A DNA stretch of 18,258 nucleotides from Bacteroidales bacterium UBA6431 (lineage in GTDB: Bacteria > Bacteroidota > Bacteroidia > Bacteroidales > UBA932), in the NCBI GenBank assembly GCA_002439095.1, contig DJOT01000036.1, forward strand, positions 1 through 18,258. Direction: 5' to 3'. The notes under the pieces are model-generated. The model made no database searches, was not told the origin of the DNA, and was given only the letters and a program-made list of their open reading frames with translations. Numbering within the stretch: the stretch's first letter is position 1; every line of letters starts with the position of its first letter. A program made the position numbers and the translations under genes. This document shows positions 6,651 to 12,681 of the stretch, piece after piece.

Positions 6651-7031
6651 ATGCTTAAGACAGGTATCAAAGGTCATCAGGAGACCACAGTTACGGAGAA
6701 GATGCTGGCACAGAATGTCGGCAGCGGTCTTGTCAGGGTCTACGCTACAGCGATGATGATCGCCCTTATAGAAAAGGCTGCAGTACTTTCAGTACAGCCA
6801 TATCTCGATGAGGGTCAAGGTTCTGTCGGCACTCTTGTCAACGTCTCCCACGTCTCAGCCACTCCGCTCGGCATGAAAGTCTGGGCAGACACTGAACTCA
6901 TCGAAATAGACCGGCGCAGACTGGTATTCAAGGTTGCGGCATACGACGAGCGCGGACTCATCGGAGAGGGAATGCACGAGCGCTTCATCATCGACAACGC
7001 GAAATTCCAGGCGAAAGCCGATTCCAAATAA
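6651..7031 (+). CDS. Hotdog-fold thioesterase, FlK-like family
   Basis: Translated from ATG 6651 the protein has 126 residues and starts MLKTGIKGHQETTVTEKMLA, the normal beginning of this family. An ATG at 6597 would add 18 residues that do not look conserved. The run NVGSGLVRVYATAMMIALIE followed by KAA, then GTLVNVSHVSATPLGM, matches the hotdog thioesterases related to fluoroacetyl-CoA thioesterase FlK. In those proteins the Thr/Glu/His region of the active site lies in the 'ATP-MIALMEKTA' and 'V---H-AATP-G' motifs. Here the His is kept in VSHVSATP and a Glu in LIEKAA. The substrate is probably some acyl-CoA; it cannot be told from sequence, and fluoroacetate detoxification is unlikely. It opens an operon, with msrA beginning 10 nt after its stop. 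Confidence 0.85.
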   Translation: MLKTGIKGHQETTVTEKMLAQNVGSGLVRVYATAMMIALIEKAAVLSVQPYLDEGQGSVGTLVNVSHVSATPLGMKVWADTELIEIDRRRLVFKVAAYDERGLIGEGMHERFIIDNAKFQAKADSK

Positions 7032-7041
7032 ACTTTTCTCT

Positions 7042-7560
7042 ATGAAAAAAGACATCTATCTTGCTGCAGGATGCTTCTGGGGCGCACAACGCTATTTCAA
7101 TCAGATCCACGGAGTTGTAGCCACCGAGACCGGATATGCCAACGGCAACATCTTCCATCCCACCTATCGTGAGGTCAGCACCGACGCCACCGGATATGCC
7201 GAGACGGTACATGTGACTTATGACACTGACTTCATAGGGCTTGAAAGGATTCTCCAGATCTACTTCAGAGCCATTGACCCGACAAGCGTGAACAAACAGG
7301 GAGAAGACAAGGGCACCCGTTACCGCACAGGCATCTATTACACGGATCCACAGGACCTGACCGCGATAGAGAACATCTGCGACAGGATTTCCGGAGACCT
7401 CAAGGCACCGCTTGCCGTAGAAGTGAAGCCTCTCAAGAATTTTTACAGGGCTGAAGACTACCATCAGAATTATCTTGACAAAAACCCGGACGGCTATTGC
7501 CACATCCCGGAGTCGCTGATGGAATACGCCAAGACGGCATCCGAGCCTTCCGCAGACTGA
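7042..7560 (+). CDS. msrA: Peptide-methionine (S)-S-oxide reductase MsrA
   Basis: This 172-residue enzyme reduces methionine-S-sulfoxide in proteins and free methionine. The start MKKDIYLAAGCFWGAQRYF carries the catalytic GCFWG motif with Cys11. Family blocks GYANG, the DATGYAE variant of the HAE region, DPTSVNKQGEDKGTRYRTGI and FYRAEDYHQNYLDKNPDGYC follow in order. Cys153 in GYC is the usual resolving cysteine. No MsrB domain is fused. The ATG at 7042 is set by homology; the frame is open further upstream but overlaps the thioesterase gene. Its TGA shares one base with the ATG of the PriA-like gene (TGATG), so the two are translationally coupled. Confidence 0.96.
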   Translation: MKKDIYLAAGCFWGAQRYFNQIHGVVATETGYANGNIFHPTYREVSTDATGYAETVHVTYDTDFIGLERILQIYFRAIDPTSVNKQGEDKGTRYRTGIYYTDPQDLTAIENICDRISGDLKAPLAVEVKPLKNFYRAEDYHQNYLDKNPDGYCHIPESLMEYAKTASEPSAD

Positions 7561-9203
7561 TGTATGTCCAAGTTCTGCTGCCTCTCAAACTGAGGTGGAT
7601 TCCTACTTATATCTCCGATGCTCCCCTGCTTCGTGGCGAAGCAGTCAAAGTCGTATTCTCCGGACGCAAATATACAGGCATCGTCTGGGTAGTGGACGCG
7701 GATGCCCCGTCCGGAGCGAAACGTATGCTCAAAGTGCTCGAGCGCGACGAAGCCTTGCCGCCGCTCGACGGCAAGGAGATGGATCTGTGGGCATTTATCG
7801 CAGGCTACTACCTATGCACCCTTGGGGAAGTCTTCGCCATGGCCCTCCCGGGGATGAGACTCCGAAGCGAACAGAATAATTCAGCGGCCATAGCACGCCT
7901 GCGCGCAAGAGTGAGCGCCATAGAAGAGCAGCTCACGGGGAGACACTGTGAGCGGGTCCGCCGCAGGCTTGAAGAGAAAAAGGCTGAGATTCTCGCAAAA
8001 ATCGCAGAACTCTCCCCAGCGGAGATCACCGTACCGGACGCCGGATCCCGGACAGAGCCGGAGACTGCCTGCCCGGCAGCAGCACCGGAAGACCGCAGAC
8101 CGCGACTCCTGATAAACAACAATCGGCTGCCAACATATATAGAAGCAGCCCGCGAGCAGCTGGACAGCGGCCATCAGGTGCTCCTCCTCACCCCTGAAGT
8201 CGCGTTCGCAGACAAATTAGAAAGAACTCTCACAGAAGTGTTCGGTTCGCGCCTTGCCGTCGTCCACTCAGGAAAGAGCCCGTCCTCCAGACAACGGACT
8301 GCCGTCAGGCTGCGAAGCGGCCAGCCGCTCCTCGTACTCGGCACAAGATCCTCCATATTCCTTCCGTTCCGCAGACTAAGCCTTGTGATAATAGACGAGG
8401 AGCAGGATCCATTCTACAAACAGAGCGAACCCGCGCCGCGCTACAACGGCAGGGACTGCGCCATCTATCTGGCAGGACTCCACTCCGCAGAAGTGCTTCT
8501 GGGCACTGCCTGCCCTTCTCTGGAAACCCTGCTCAATCTGCGCAGCGGCAAATATGCCGCAGCCCGGAAATGCCCGGCTGCAAATGACGGGGCAAGCAAA
8601 AAAACATCTCAGTCCGGGCCAGAGACAGGCAGGCTCACCGTGATAGACATCGCGGCCGAACGCCGCAAAAACGGGATGAAAGGCCCTCTGTCCCGTAAAC
8701 TTATCGCCGCAGCCCAAGCCGCCGGAGGCCCGGTGCTTCTGATACGCGGCTGGGAAAAACAGGAAGAACTCGCAGGATGCATCAGCACCAACCTCCAGGG
8801 CGCAGATGTCAGCGTAAGCACACTTGCGGAGCTCAAGCGCAAAGGCTCCGGCGGAGCTGTCCTGATCGCTGTGCTCCAGGCAGATGCCCTGCTGTCCAAA
8901 GATGACTTCAGAAGCGACGAACGGGCTCTGCAGCTCATGGCGATGCTCAGGGAGTTCTCGCCGGAGGTCATCATCCAGACTGAAGTTACGCAGAGGTTCA
9001 GCACCTCACTCGATGCCTTGCTCTCCGAGCGCCGCCAGTTCGGTTTCCCGCCATACACGCGCATCGTGGACATACACCGGTACGGCAGCGGCGAACTCGC
9101 CGAGCGCATATTCCTCCAGCGCGACGCCAGCCTCGCCTCCCGCAAAGCTGAAATCTTCGCCTCCCTCCCCGACGACTGCTACGCCGACGTGGACCCGCAG
9201 TGA
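7560..9203 (+). CDS. PriA-like protein with degenerate helicase motifs
   Basis: From ATG 7560 (547 residues) the protein starts MYVQVLLPLKLRWIPTYI, like the 3'-DNA-binding domain of PriA, the primosome helicase that restarts stalled forks. Residues of about 110-150 form a charged coiled coil (RLRARVSAIEEQL) where PriA has its winged-helix region. Walker A (normally G-TGSGKTE) is replaced by LLINNNRLPTYIEAA near 182-196. DEEQDPFYKQSEPAPRYNGRD near 279 keeps the DEEH box in altered form, and LGTACPSLETL keeps motif III. The zinc-binding cysteine cluster is absent. Motif V (GTQM-AKGHDFP) is missing, and motif VI (AGRAGR) reads LMAMLREFSPEV. The C-terminal QFGFPPYTRIVDI is PriA-like. It is about 200 residues shorter than usual PriA. 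I infer a structural or regulatory homologue without helicase activity. The frame extends upstream to 7497, but that part overlaps msrA. Confidence 0.82.
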   Translation: MYVQVLLPLKLRWIPTYISDAPLLRGEAVKVVFSGRKYTGIVWVVDADAPSGAKRMLKVLERDEALPPLDGKEMDLWAFIAGYYLCTLGEVFAMALPGMRLRSEQNNSAAIARLRARVSAIEEQLTGRHCERVRRRLEEKKAEILAKIAELSPAEITVPDAGSRTEPETACPAAAPEDRRPRLLINNNRLPTYIEAAREQLDSGHQVLLLTPEVAFADKLERTLTEVFGSRLAVVHSGKSPSSRQRTAVRLRSGQPLLVLGTRSSIFLPFRRLSLVIIDEEQDPFYKQSEPAPRYNGRDCAIYLAGLHSAEVLLGTACPSLETLLNLRSGKYAAARKCPAANDGASKKTSQSGPETGRLTVIDIAAERRKNGMKGPLSRKLIAAAQAAGGPVLLIRGWEKQEELAGCISTNLQGADVSVSTLAELKRKGSGGAVLIAVLQADALLSKDDFRSDERALQLMAMLREFSPEVIIQTEVTQRFSTSLDALLSERRQFGFPPYTRIVDIHRYGSGELAERIFLQRDASLASRKAEIFASLPDDCYADVDPQ

Positions 9204-9263
9204 CCCGGGGCAACACCACAACCCAATACAGGTCCGCACCCCCCTCACCACAGAATCCCAAGG

Positions 9264-9390
9264 TTCAAGGTAGGGGCAAATATCCCGAAAAACACCCCAA
9301 CCTTTAGCGGGCGAATGCCTCCAAGCGCCGTATACGGGCAGTCCCCCTTGAAGGTAGGGGTAAAAAACGCTGAAAATACCCCAACCTCTA
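9264..9390. repeat. Pair of 43-nt imperfect palindromic repeats
   Basis: Two 43-nt units, 9264-9306 and 9348-9390, agree at 34 of 43 positions by my alignment and start 84 nt apart. Each has outer arms AGGTAGGGG and CCCCAACCT that can pair with one mismatch, while the inner part differs between copies. Conserved arms with a variable loop point to selection on a hairpin or a protein-binding palindrome. They lie just downstream of the PriA-like stop codon. Neither hairpin carries a typical T tract, so an ordinary terminator is unlikely. Confidence 0.65.
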
Positions 9391-9466
9391 TGCAGAAGCT
9401 GATGCAGAAGCTGATCCAGAACCCGGTCAGAAACCAGAACCTGAACCAGAACCTGATCTAGAACCA
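9390..9466. repeat. Degenerate 12-bp tandem repeat
   Basis: The unit ATGCAGAAGCTG occurs twice exactly (9390-9401, 9402-9413), followed by variants. CCAGAACCTGA(A/T) then occurs twice (9434-9445, 9446-9457). The series begins on the last base of the second palindromic repeat. Frames across it give repetitive Gln/Leu/Asn or Gly/Ser peptides with no start or stop context, so it is probably non-coding simple-sequence DNA prone to slippage. Confidence 0.65.
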
Positions 9467-9534
9467 CAGATGCCGCTAGCCTGGCCGTCCACGGCGCACT
9501 CCGCCAACAACGAAAACCGACAGCCGACAGCCGA

Positions 9535-9564
9535 CAAAAAAGGCTGACGATCAATCGTCAGCCT
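9535..9564 (-). terminator. Rho-independent terminator of tRNA-Glu
   Basis: AGGCTGACGA and TCGTCAGCCT (9541-9564) form a perfect 10-bp stem with a TCAA/TTGA loop. On the minus strand it is followed directly by a run of Ts (9541-9536). It begins 6 nt past the encoded CCA of the tRNA. Confidence 0.88.
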
Positions 9565-9569
9565 CTCAC

Positions 9570-9644
9570 TGGTAGTGGGTAGGAGAATCGAACTCCTATT
9601 GCGAGATTGAGAATCTCGAGTACTAACCGTTATACGAACCCACC
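9570..9644 (-). tRNA. tRNA-Glu (anticodon CTC)
   Basis: The minus strand folds into a full cloverleaf. The acceptor stem is GGTGGGT/ACCCACT, with a G-U first pair. The D arm is GTA...TAC. The anticodon stem CGAGA/TCTCG encloses the loop TTCTCAA (anticodon CTC). The variable loop is CAAT, and the T arm is AGGAG-TTCGATT-CTCCT. The discriminator is A and the CCA end is encoded (9572-9570). The mature tRNA without CCA is 9573-9644 (72 nt). The CTC anticodon reads GAG codons. It is a single-gene transcription unit with its own promoter and terminator. Confidence 0.96.
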
Positions 9645-9663
9645 GTTTCTCGTTTCGGGAATG

Positions 9664-9693
9664 CAAAGGTAAGCATAAATTTTGATTCCGCAA
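9664..9693 (-). promoter_or_regulatory. Promoter of tRNA-Glu
   Basis: On the minus strand TTG (9693-9691) is followed after 19 nt by TACCTTTG (9671-9664), an exact TAnnTTTG box. This places the start about 12 nt before the tRNA 5' end. Confidence 0.75.
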
Positions 9694-9716
9694 GCCCCCG
9701 AGACGAAAATCTCAAA

Positions 9717-10778
9717 TTATTTCATCCTGTACGGGACATCATCATACAAGACGAAGCGCTTCGCCTTGCGGACCCACTTCTGCTCCTCAGCCTTGACGTG
9801 TTCCTGCACCACATCGAAAGTCAAGCGACCGTGCAGGTACTCGGCGATGACAGGATCTGCAACCTTCACAAAAAGCGAATCATACATCTCAAATTCAGAA
9901 TAATGATCCGCAAAATACCGCATCAGCTGAAGCGTATGCAGAAGCGAATGATACTTTGCCCCGGGAAGCAGCATTATCTGATATCCACGGCACTCCTGCC
10001 CGGCATAACGCCCGGCGGCAGGCATGAACGTGCACGGACGCATCAGCACCCCCTCCGGCACGGGCAGGAAACGCACATCCTCGCATCGGATGAACGGCGC
10101 CCCGAAATACTCATACGGGCGGGCCGTACCGATGGCAGGAGTGATGGAAGTGTTGTTCCACAGACCGCCTCCGGAATACATCTCACAGGTAAACATCCCC
10201 GGAATGTCAGATGCCGGAGCTATCACCCACGGCAGGATCTCACGCGACGAAGAACTCAAGGCGGAAATCACATGCAGAGGAAAACGCGCCCCTATCTCAT
10301 TGCAGTAGAGATTGCAGAGTTCCCCGAGCGTAAGCCCATGGCGATGAGCCACCTTCGGTGTCCAGATATCCGAATCCACCGCCGGTATCGTCCCCTCCAC
10401 CACGCGACCGGCCGGGTTGATATGATCCACCACATACACCGCAGGGCCCTCCTCACGGCGCGCGCACATGGTGAGAAGCCGCATCACATCACGGGTATAA
10501 TTGAAATACCTCGACCCGACATCCTGTATCTCCACCACCACGGCATCCGCCCCCTCCAGATCTTCGGCACTGAAATCTATATGCTTGGTCTCCGGGGAGA
10601 GCTCGCTCCCGGACGGCTGCAGAAGCCGTACAAGGTTGCCCCGCTCCCTGAATATGTCATAAAGATAACGTCCGGAAGAAGGATCCCAGCAGTTCTGTGT
10701 GCAGAAGCAGGCCACACGTCCCTCCTGCAGGCTGCGGTCCAGCTGCTCCCCTATAGGAGTTGTCCTGAAAGAGAACAT
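9717..10778 (-). CDS. Divergent DUF1343 (NamZ-family) protein, no signal peptide
   Basis: The 353-residue protein belongs to DUF1343, whose characterised member NamZ is an exo-acting N-acetylmuramidase releasing MurNAc from peptidoglycan ends. Family blocks are clear: VVVEIQDVGSRYFNYT, VVDHINPAGRVVEG, RHGLTLGELCNLY, IGTARPYEYFGAPFI and AGQECRGYQIM. Two features depart from it. The start, MFSFRTTPIGEQLDRSLQEG, has no signal peptide, whereas Bacteroidota NamZ proteins are usually exported. The segment that normally reads F-PEHG-RG reads LLQPSGSELSP, so the conserved Glu-His pair considered catalytic is missing and the following loop is shortened. The ATG overlaps the glmM stop by one base (TGATG), so both amino-sugar genes are co-translated. 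Function is likely cytoplasmic and may be non-enzymatic or act on another sugar. Confidence 0.85.
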   Translation of the reverse strand: MFSFRTTPIGEQLDRSLQEGRVACFCTQNCWDPSSGRYLYDIFRERGNLVRLLQPSGSELSPETKHIDFSAEDLEGADAVVVEIQDVGSRYFNYTRDVMRLLTMCARREEGPAVYVVDHINPAGRVVEGTIPAVDSDIWTPKVAHRHGLTLGELCNLYCNEIGARFPLHVISALSSSSREILPWVIAPASDIPGMFTCEMYSGGGLWNNTSITPAIGTARPYEYFGAPFIRCEDVRFLPVPEGVLMRPCTFMPAAGRYAGQECRGYQIMLLPGAKYHSLLHTLQLMRYFADHYSEFEMYDSLFVKVADPVIAEYLHGRLTFDVVQEHVKAEEQKWVRKAKRFVLYDDVPYRMK

Positions 10779-12193
10779 CAGCCTATCAGATTCTTGGCAA
10801 GCGCGATCACTTCCTCTCCCAGTTTCTGCGCCTCAGCCTCGGTAGGAGCCTCGGAATAGATGCGGATGATCGGCTCGGTGTTGGAGCGGCGCAGATGCAC
10901 CCACTTCCTCTCGGCCTCGAAATCCACTTTCACCCCGTCGATCGTGTTGACCTTCTCGGAAGCAAAGTGCTCCTTGACGGCGGCGAGAATTTTGTCTATC
11001 AGCGACTTGTCACTGAGTTCTATCTTGTTCTTCGCGATGAAGTACTGCGGCAGAGTGGCCTTGTAGGCGCTTACACTCATCCCAAGATGCGCAAGGTTGC
11101 TCAAGAACAGGGCCACTCCCACCATTGCATCGCGCCCGTAATGGCTCGCAGGATAGATCACGCCCCCGTTGCCCTCTCCACCGATCAGAGCCCCGACCTC
11201 ATGCATCTTGGTGGTCACATTGACCTCGCCTACAGCTGCAGCGAAATACTCTCCCCCGTGAGCCTCCGTCACATCGCGCAGCGCACGGGACGAGCTCAAG
11301 TTGGACACGGTTCTGCGTGGGGTGATGCCCTTTTTCTCGGCAAGGCCCAGCAGGTAGTCAGCCACCGACACGAGGGTGTATTCCTCCACGAAAGGCTCCC
11401 CGTTCTCACAGATGAATGCAAGCCTGTCCACGTCCGGATCCACGCTGATGCCCAAATCGGCCTTCTCGCTCACCACGGTGGAGCTCAGCTCGGTAAGGTT
11501 GGCCGGAAGCGGCTCCGGGTTATGGGCGAAATTGCCGGTCGGCTCGCCGTTGAGCACTACGCACTCCACCCCTAGCCGGGCGAGCAGACGAGGCATGATG
11601 ATGCCGCCGACAGAGTTGATCGAGTCAAGGACAACCTTGAACCCGGCCTTGCTTATCGCTTCAGCATCAACTGCTTCCAGCGCCAGGACAGAGTTGATGT
11701 GCTCATCGGTGAAATCGTGCTCAGTGATGCGCCCAAGTTCATCGACATGGGCAAAATCAAAATCTCCGCTGTCGGCAAGGTCGATTATGGCCTGCCCTTC
11801 GGAGGCTGTGAGGAACTCCCCGTGCTCGTTGAGGAGCTTCAGGGCATTCCACTGCCGCGGATTGTGGCTGGCCGTGATGATGATGCCGCCATCGGCAGAA
11901 GCGAACCGCACCGCCAGCTCGGTAGTCGGGGTAGATGCGAGCCCGCACTTGACCACATCAACCCCGCAGGCCACCAGCGTGCCGCACACGAGCTGTTCCA
12001 CCATCTCGCCGCTCAACCTGGCGTCACGTCCGACGACCACCTTGTAGCGTCCTCCTTCAGGAGAAAGTTTGCGCTTTCTCAGGCAGGCGCAGTAGGCATA
12101 AGTGAACTTTACTATGTCAACGGGGGTCAGGCCCTCGCCGCAAGGACCGCCGACAGTCCCGCGTATTCCGGAAATAGATTTAATCAGTGTCAT
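10778..12193 (-). CDS. glmM: Phosphoglucosamine mutase GlmM
   Basis: The 471-residue enzyme interconverts glucosamine-6-P and glucosamine-1-P on the way to UDP-GlcNAc for peptidoglycan and lipopolysaccharide. The alpha-D-phosphohexomutase domains appear in order. Start MTLIKSISGIRGTVGG is the substrate-entry loop. GIIITASHNPRQWNALK holds the phosphorylated Ser109. ISVDPDVDRLAF is the Mg2+ loop, GEGNGGVIYP the sugar-specificity loop, and RRSNTEPIIRIYSEA the phosphate-binding loop. The GEGNGG form is usual for Bacteroidota enzymes annotated GlmM; close relatives can also act on glucose or mannose phosphates. ATG 12193 is chosen because it matches the family start. The frame runs on to 12274, but that part lies beyond the promoter and over rpmE2. 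The first gene of a two-gene operon with the DUF1343 gene. Confidence 0.94.
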   Translation of the reverse strand: MTLIKSISGIRGTVGGPCGEGLTPVDIVKFTYAYCACLRKRKLSPEGGRYKVVVGRDARLSGEMVEQLVCGTLVACGVDVVKCGLASTPTTELAVRFASADGGIIITASHNPRQWNALKLLNEHGEFLTASEGQAIIDLADSGDFDFAHVDELGRITEHDFTDEHINSVLALEAVDAEAISKAGFKVVLDSINSVGGIIMPRLLARLGVECVVLNGEPTGNFAHNPEPLPANLTELSSTVVSEKADLGISVDPDVDRLAFICENGEPFVEEYTLVSVADYLLGLAEKKGITPRRTVSNLSSSRALRDVTEAHGGEYFAAAVGEVNVTTKMHEVGALIGGEGNGGVIYPASHYGRDAMVGVALFLSNLAHLGMSVSAYKATLPQYFIAKNKIELSDKSLIDKILAAVKEHFASEKVNTIDGVKVDFEAERKWVHLRRSNTEPIIRIYSEAPTEAEAQKLGEEVIALAKNLIG

Positions 12194-12197
12194 AACA

Positions 12198-12230
12198 TTT
12201 GCAAAATTAAGAAAATTATCCGTATCTTTG
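12198..12230 (+). promoter_or_regulatory. Promoter of rpmE2
   Basis: TTTG at 12198-12201 and TATCTTTG at 12223-12230 are separated by 21 nt. Transcription would start near 12237, giving a leader of about 20 nt before the L31 ATG at 12257. Confidence 0.7.
12202..12209 (-). promoter_or_regulatory. -7 box of the glmM promoter
   Basis: The minus strand reads TAATTTTG, fitting TAnnTTTG, only 8 nt upstream of the glmM ATG. The transcript would be leaderless or nearly so. It overlaps the spacer of the opposing rpmE2 promoter. No clear -33 element is visible. Confidence 0.45.
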
Positions 12231-12256
12231 CGCCCGTTCAAAAACACTAGTGCATT

Positions 12257-12508
12257 ATGAAGAAAGGAATACATCCCGAAAACTACCGACTTGTAGCTTT
12301 CAAGGATATGTCAAACGAGGAGGTTTTCATCACCCGCTCCTGCGCCACCAGCAAGGAGAACATCACCATCGACGGAGTTGAGTACCCTCTTGTGAAGCTT
12401 GAGATTTCAAACACATCTCACCCGTTCTACACCGGCAAGATGAAGATCGTCGACAGCGCCGGCCGAGTTGATATGTTCTATCAGAGATACAAGGCCCGCA
12501 AGAAATAA
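12257..12508 (+). CDS. rpmE2: 50S ribosomal protein L31 type B
   Basis: The 83-residue protein starts MKKGIHPENYRLVAFKDMSN and ends YQRYKARKK; SHPFYTGKMKIVDSAGRVDM in the middle is diagnostic of L31. It lacks the CxxC zinc-binding cysteines of type A L31 and has the longer type B form, the zinc-independent version. In many bacteria the type B copy is induced under zinc limitation by Zur. I see no obvious Zur-like palindrome here, and Bacteroidota commonly use this form as their only L31. It sits alone between a good promoter and a terminator. Confidence 0.97.
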   Translation: MKKGIHPENYRLVAFKDMSNEEVFITRSCATSKENITIDGVEYPLVKLEISNTSHPFYTGKMKIVDSAGRVDMFYQRYKARKK

Positions 12509-12543
12509 TTTTTGCGGCACAGCGGACAAGACACGGACTCCTG

Positions 12544-12563
12544 ACACGGGGCCCGTGTTTTTT
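12544..12563 (+). terminator. Terminator downstream of rpmE2
   Basis: ACACGGG (12544-12550) and CCCGTGT (12552-12558) are complementary and run into a T tract (12558-12563). The central loop must open a few pairs. An upstream ACACGG near 12530 offers an alternative, longer-loop pairing with CCGTGT. It lies about 35 nt after the L31 stop. Confidence 0.7.
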
Positions 12564-12629
12564 ATTACCCTCTCACGGCTTGCATACCCCGAACCAGCCA
12601 CGAACCGGCCACGAACCGCCCGCCGCCGC

Positions 12630-12660
12630 TTGCATTTACAGGCAGAACTGATTAACTTTG
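12630..12660 (+). promoter_or_regulatory. Promoter of the SNF2-family gene
   Basis: TTG at 12630-12632, a 20-nt spacer and TAACTTTG at 12653-12660 form a good Bacteroidota promoter. The start near 12667 supports ATG 12682 as first codon and excludes the TTG at 12658, which lies inside the promoter. Confidence 0.75.
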
Positions 12661-12681
12661 AGTGTTTTTTGCACACGACTG

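Noticed and set aside
7497..7559. Upstream extension of the PriA-like frame
   Set aside because: It overlaps the conserved C-terminus of MsrA; the TGATG junction at 7558-7562 gives a normal PriA-like start.
9390..9466. CRISPR array
   Set aside because: The repeats are 12 bp, contiguous and degenerate, with no spacers of regular size and no cas genes.
9798..10859. 353-residue plus-strand frame opposite the DUF1343 gene
   Set aside because: It is rich in Arg and His, has no known motif, and mirrors a clearly conserved gene; treated as a shadow.
12194..12274. Longer N-terminus for GlmM starting at 12274
   Set aside because: It would pass through the promoter region and overlap rpmE2; homologous proteins start at the MTLIKSISGIRG methionine at 12193.
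12658..12681. TTG start at 12658 for the SNF2 gene
   Set aside because: The codon lies within the TAACTTTG promoter box, upstream of the likely transcription start.
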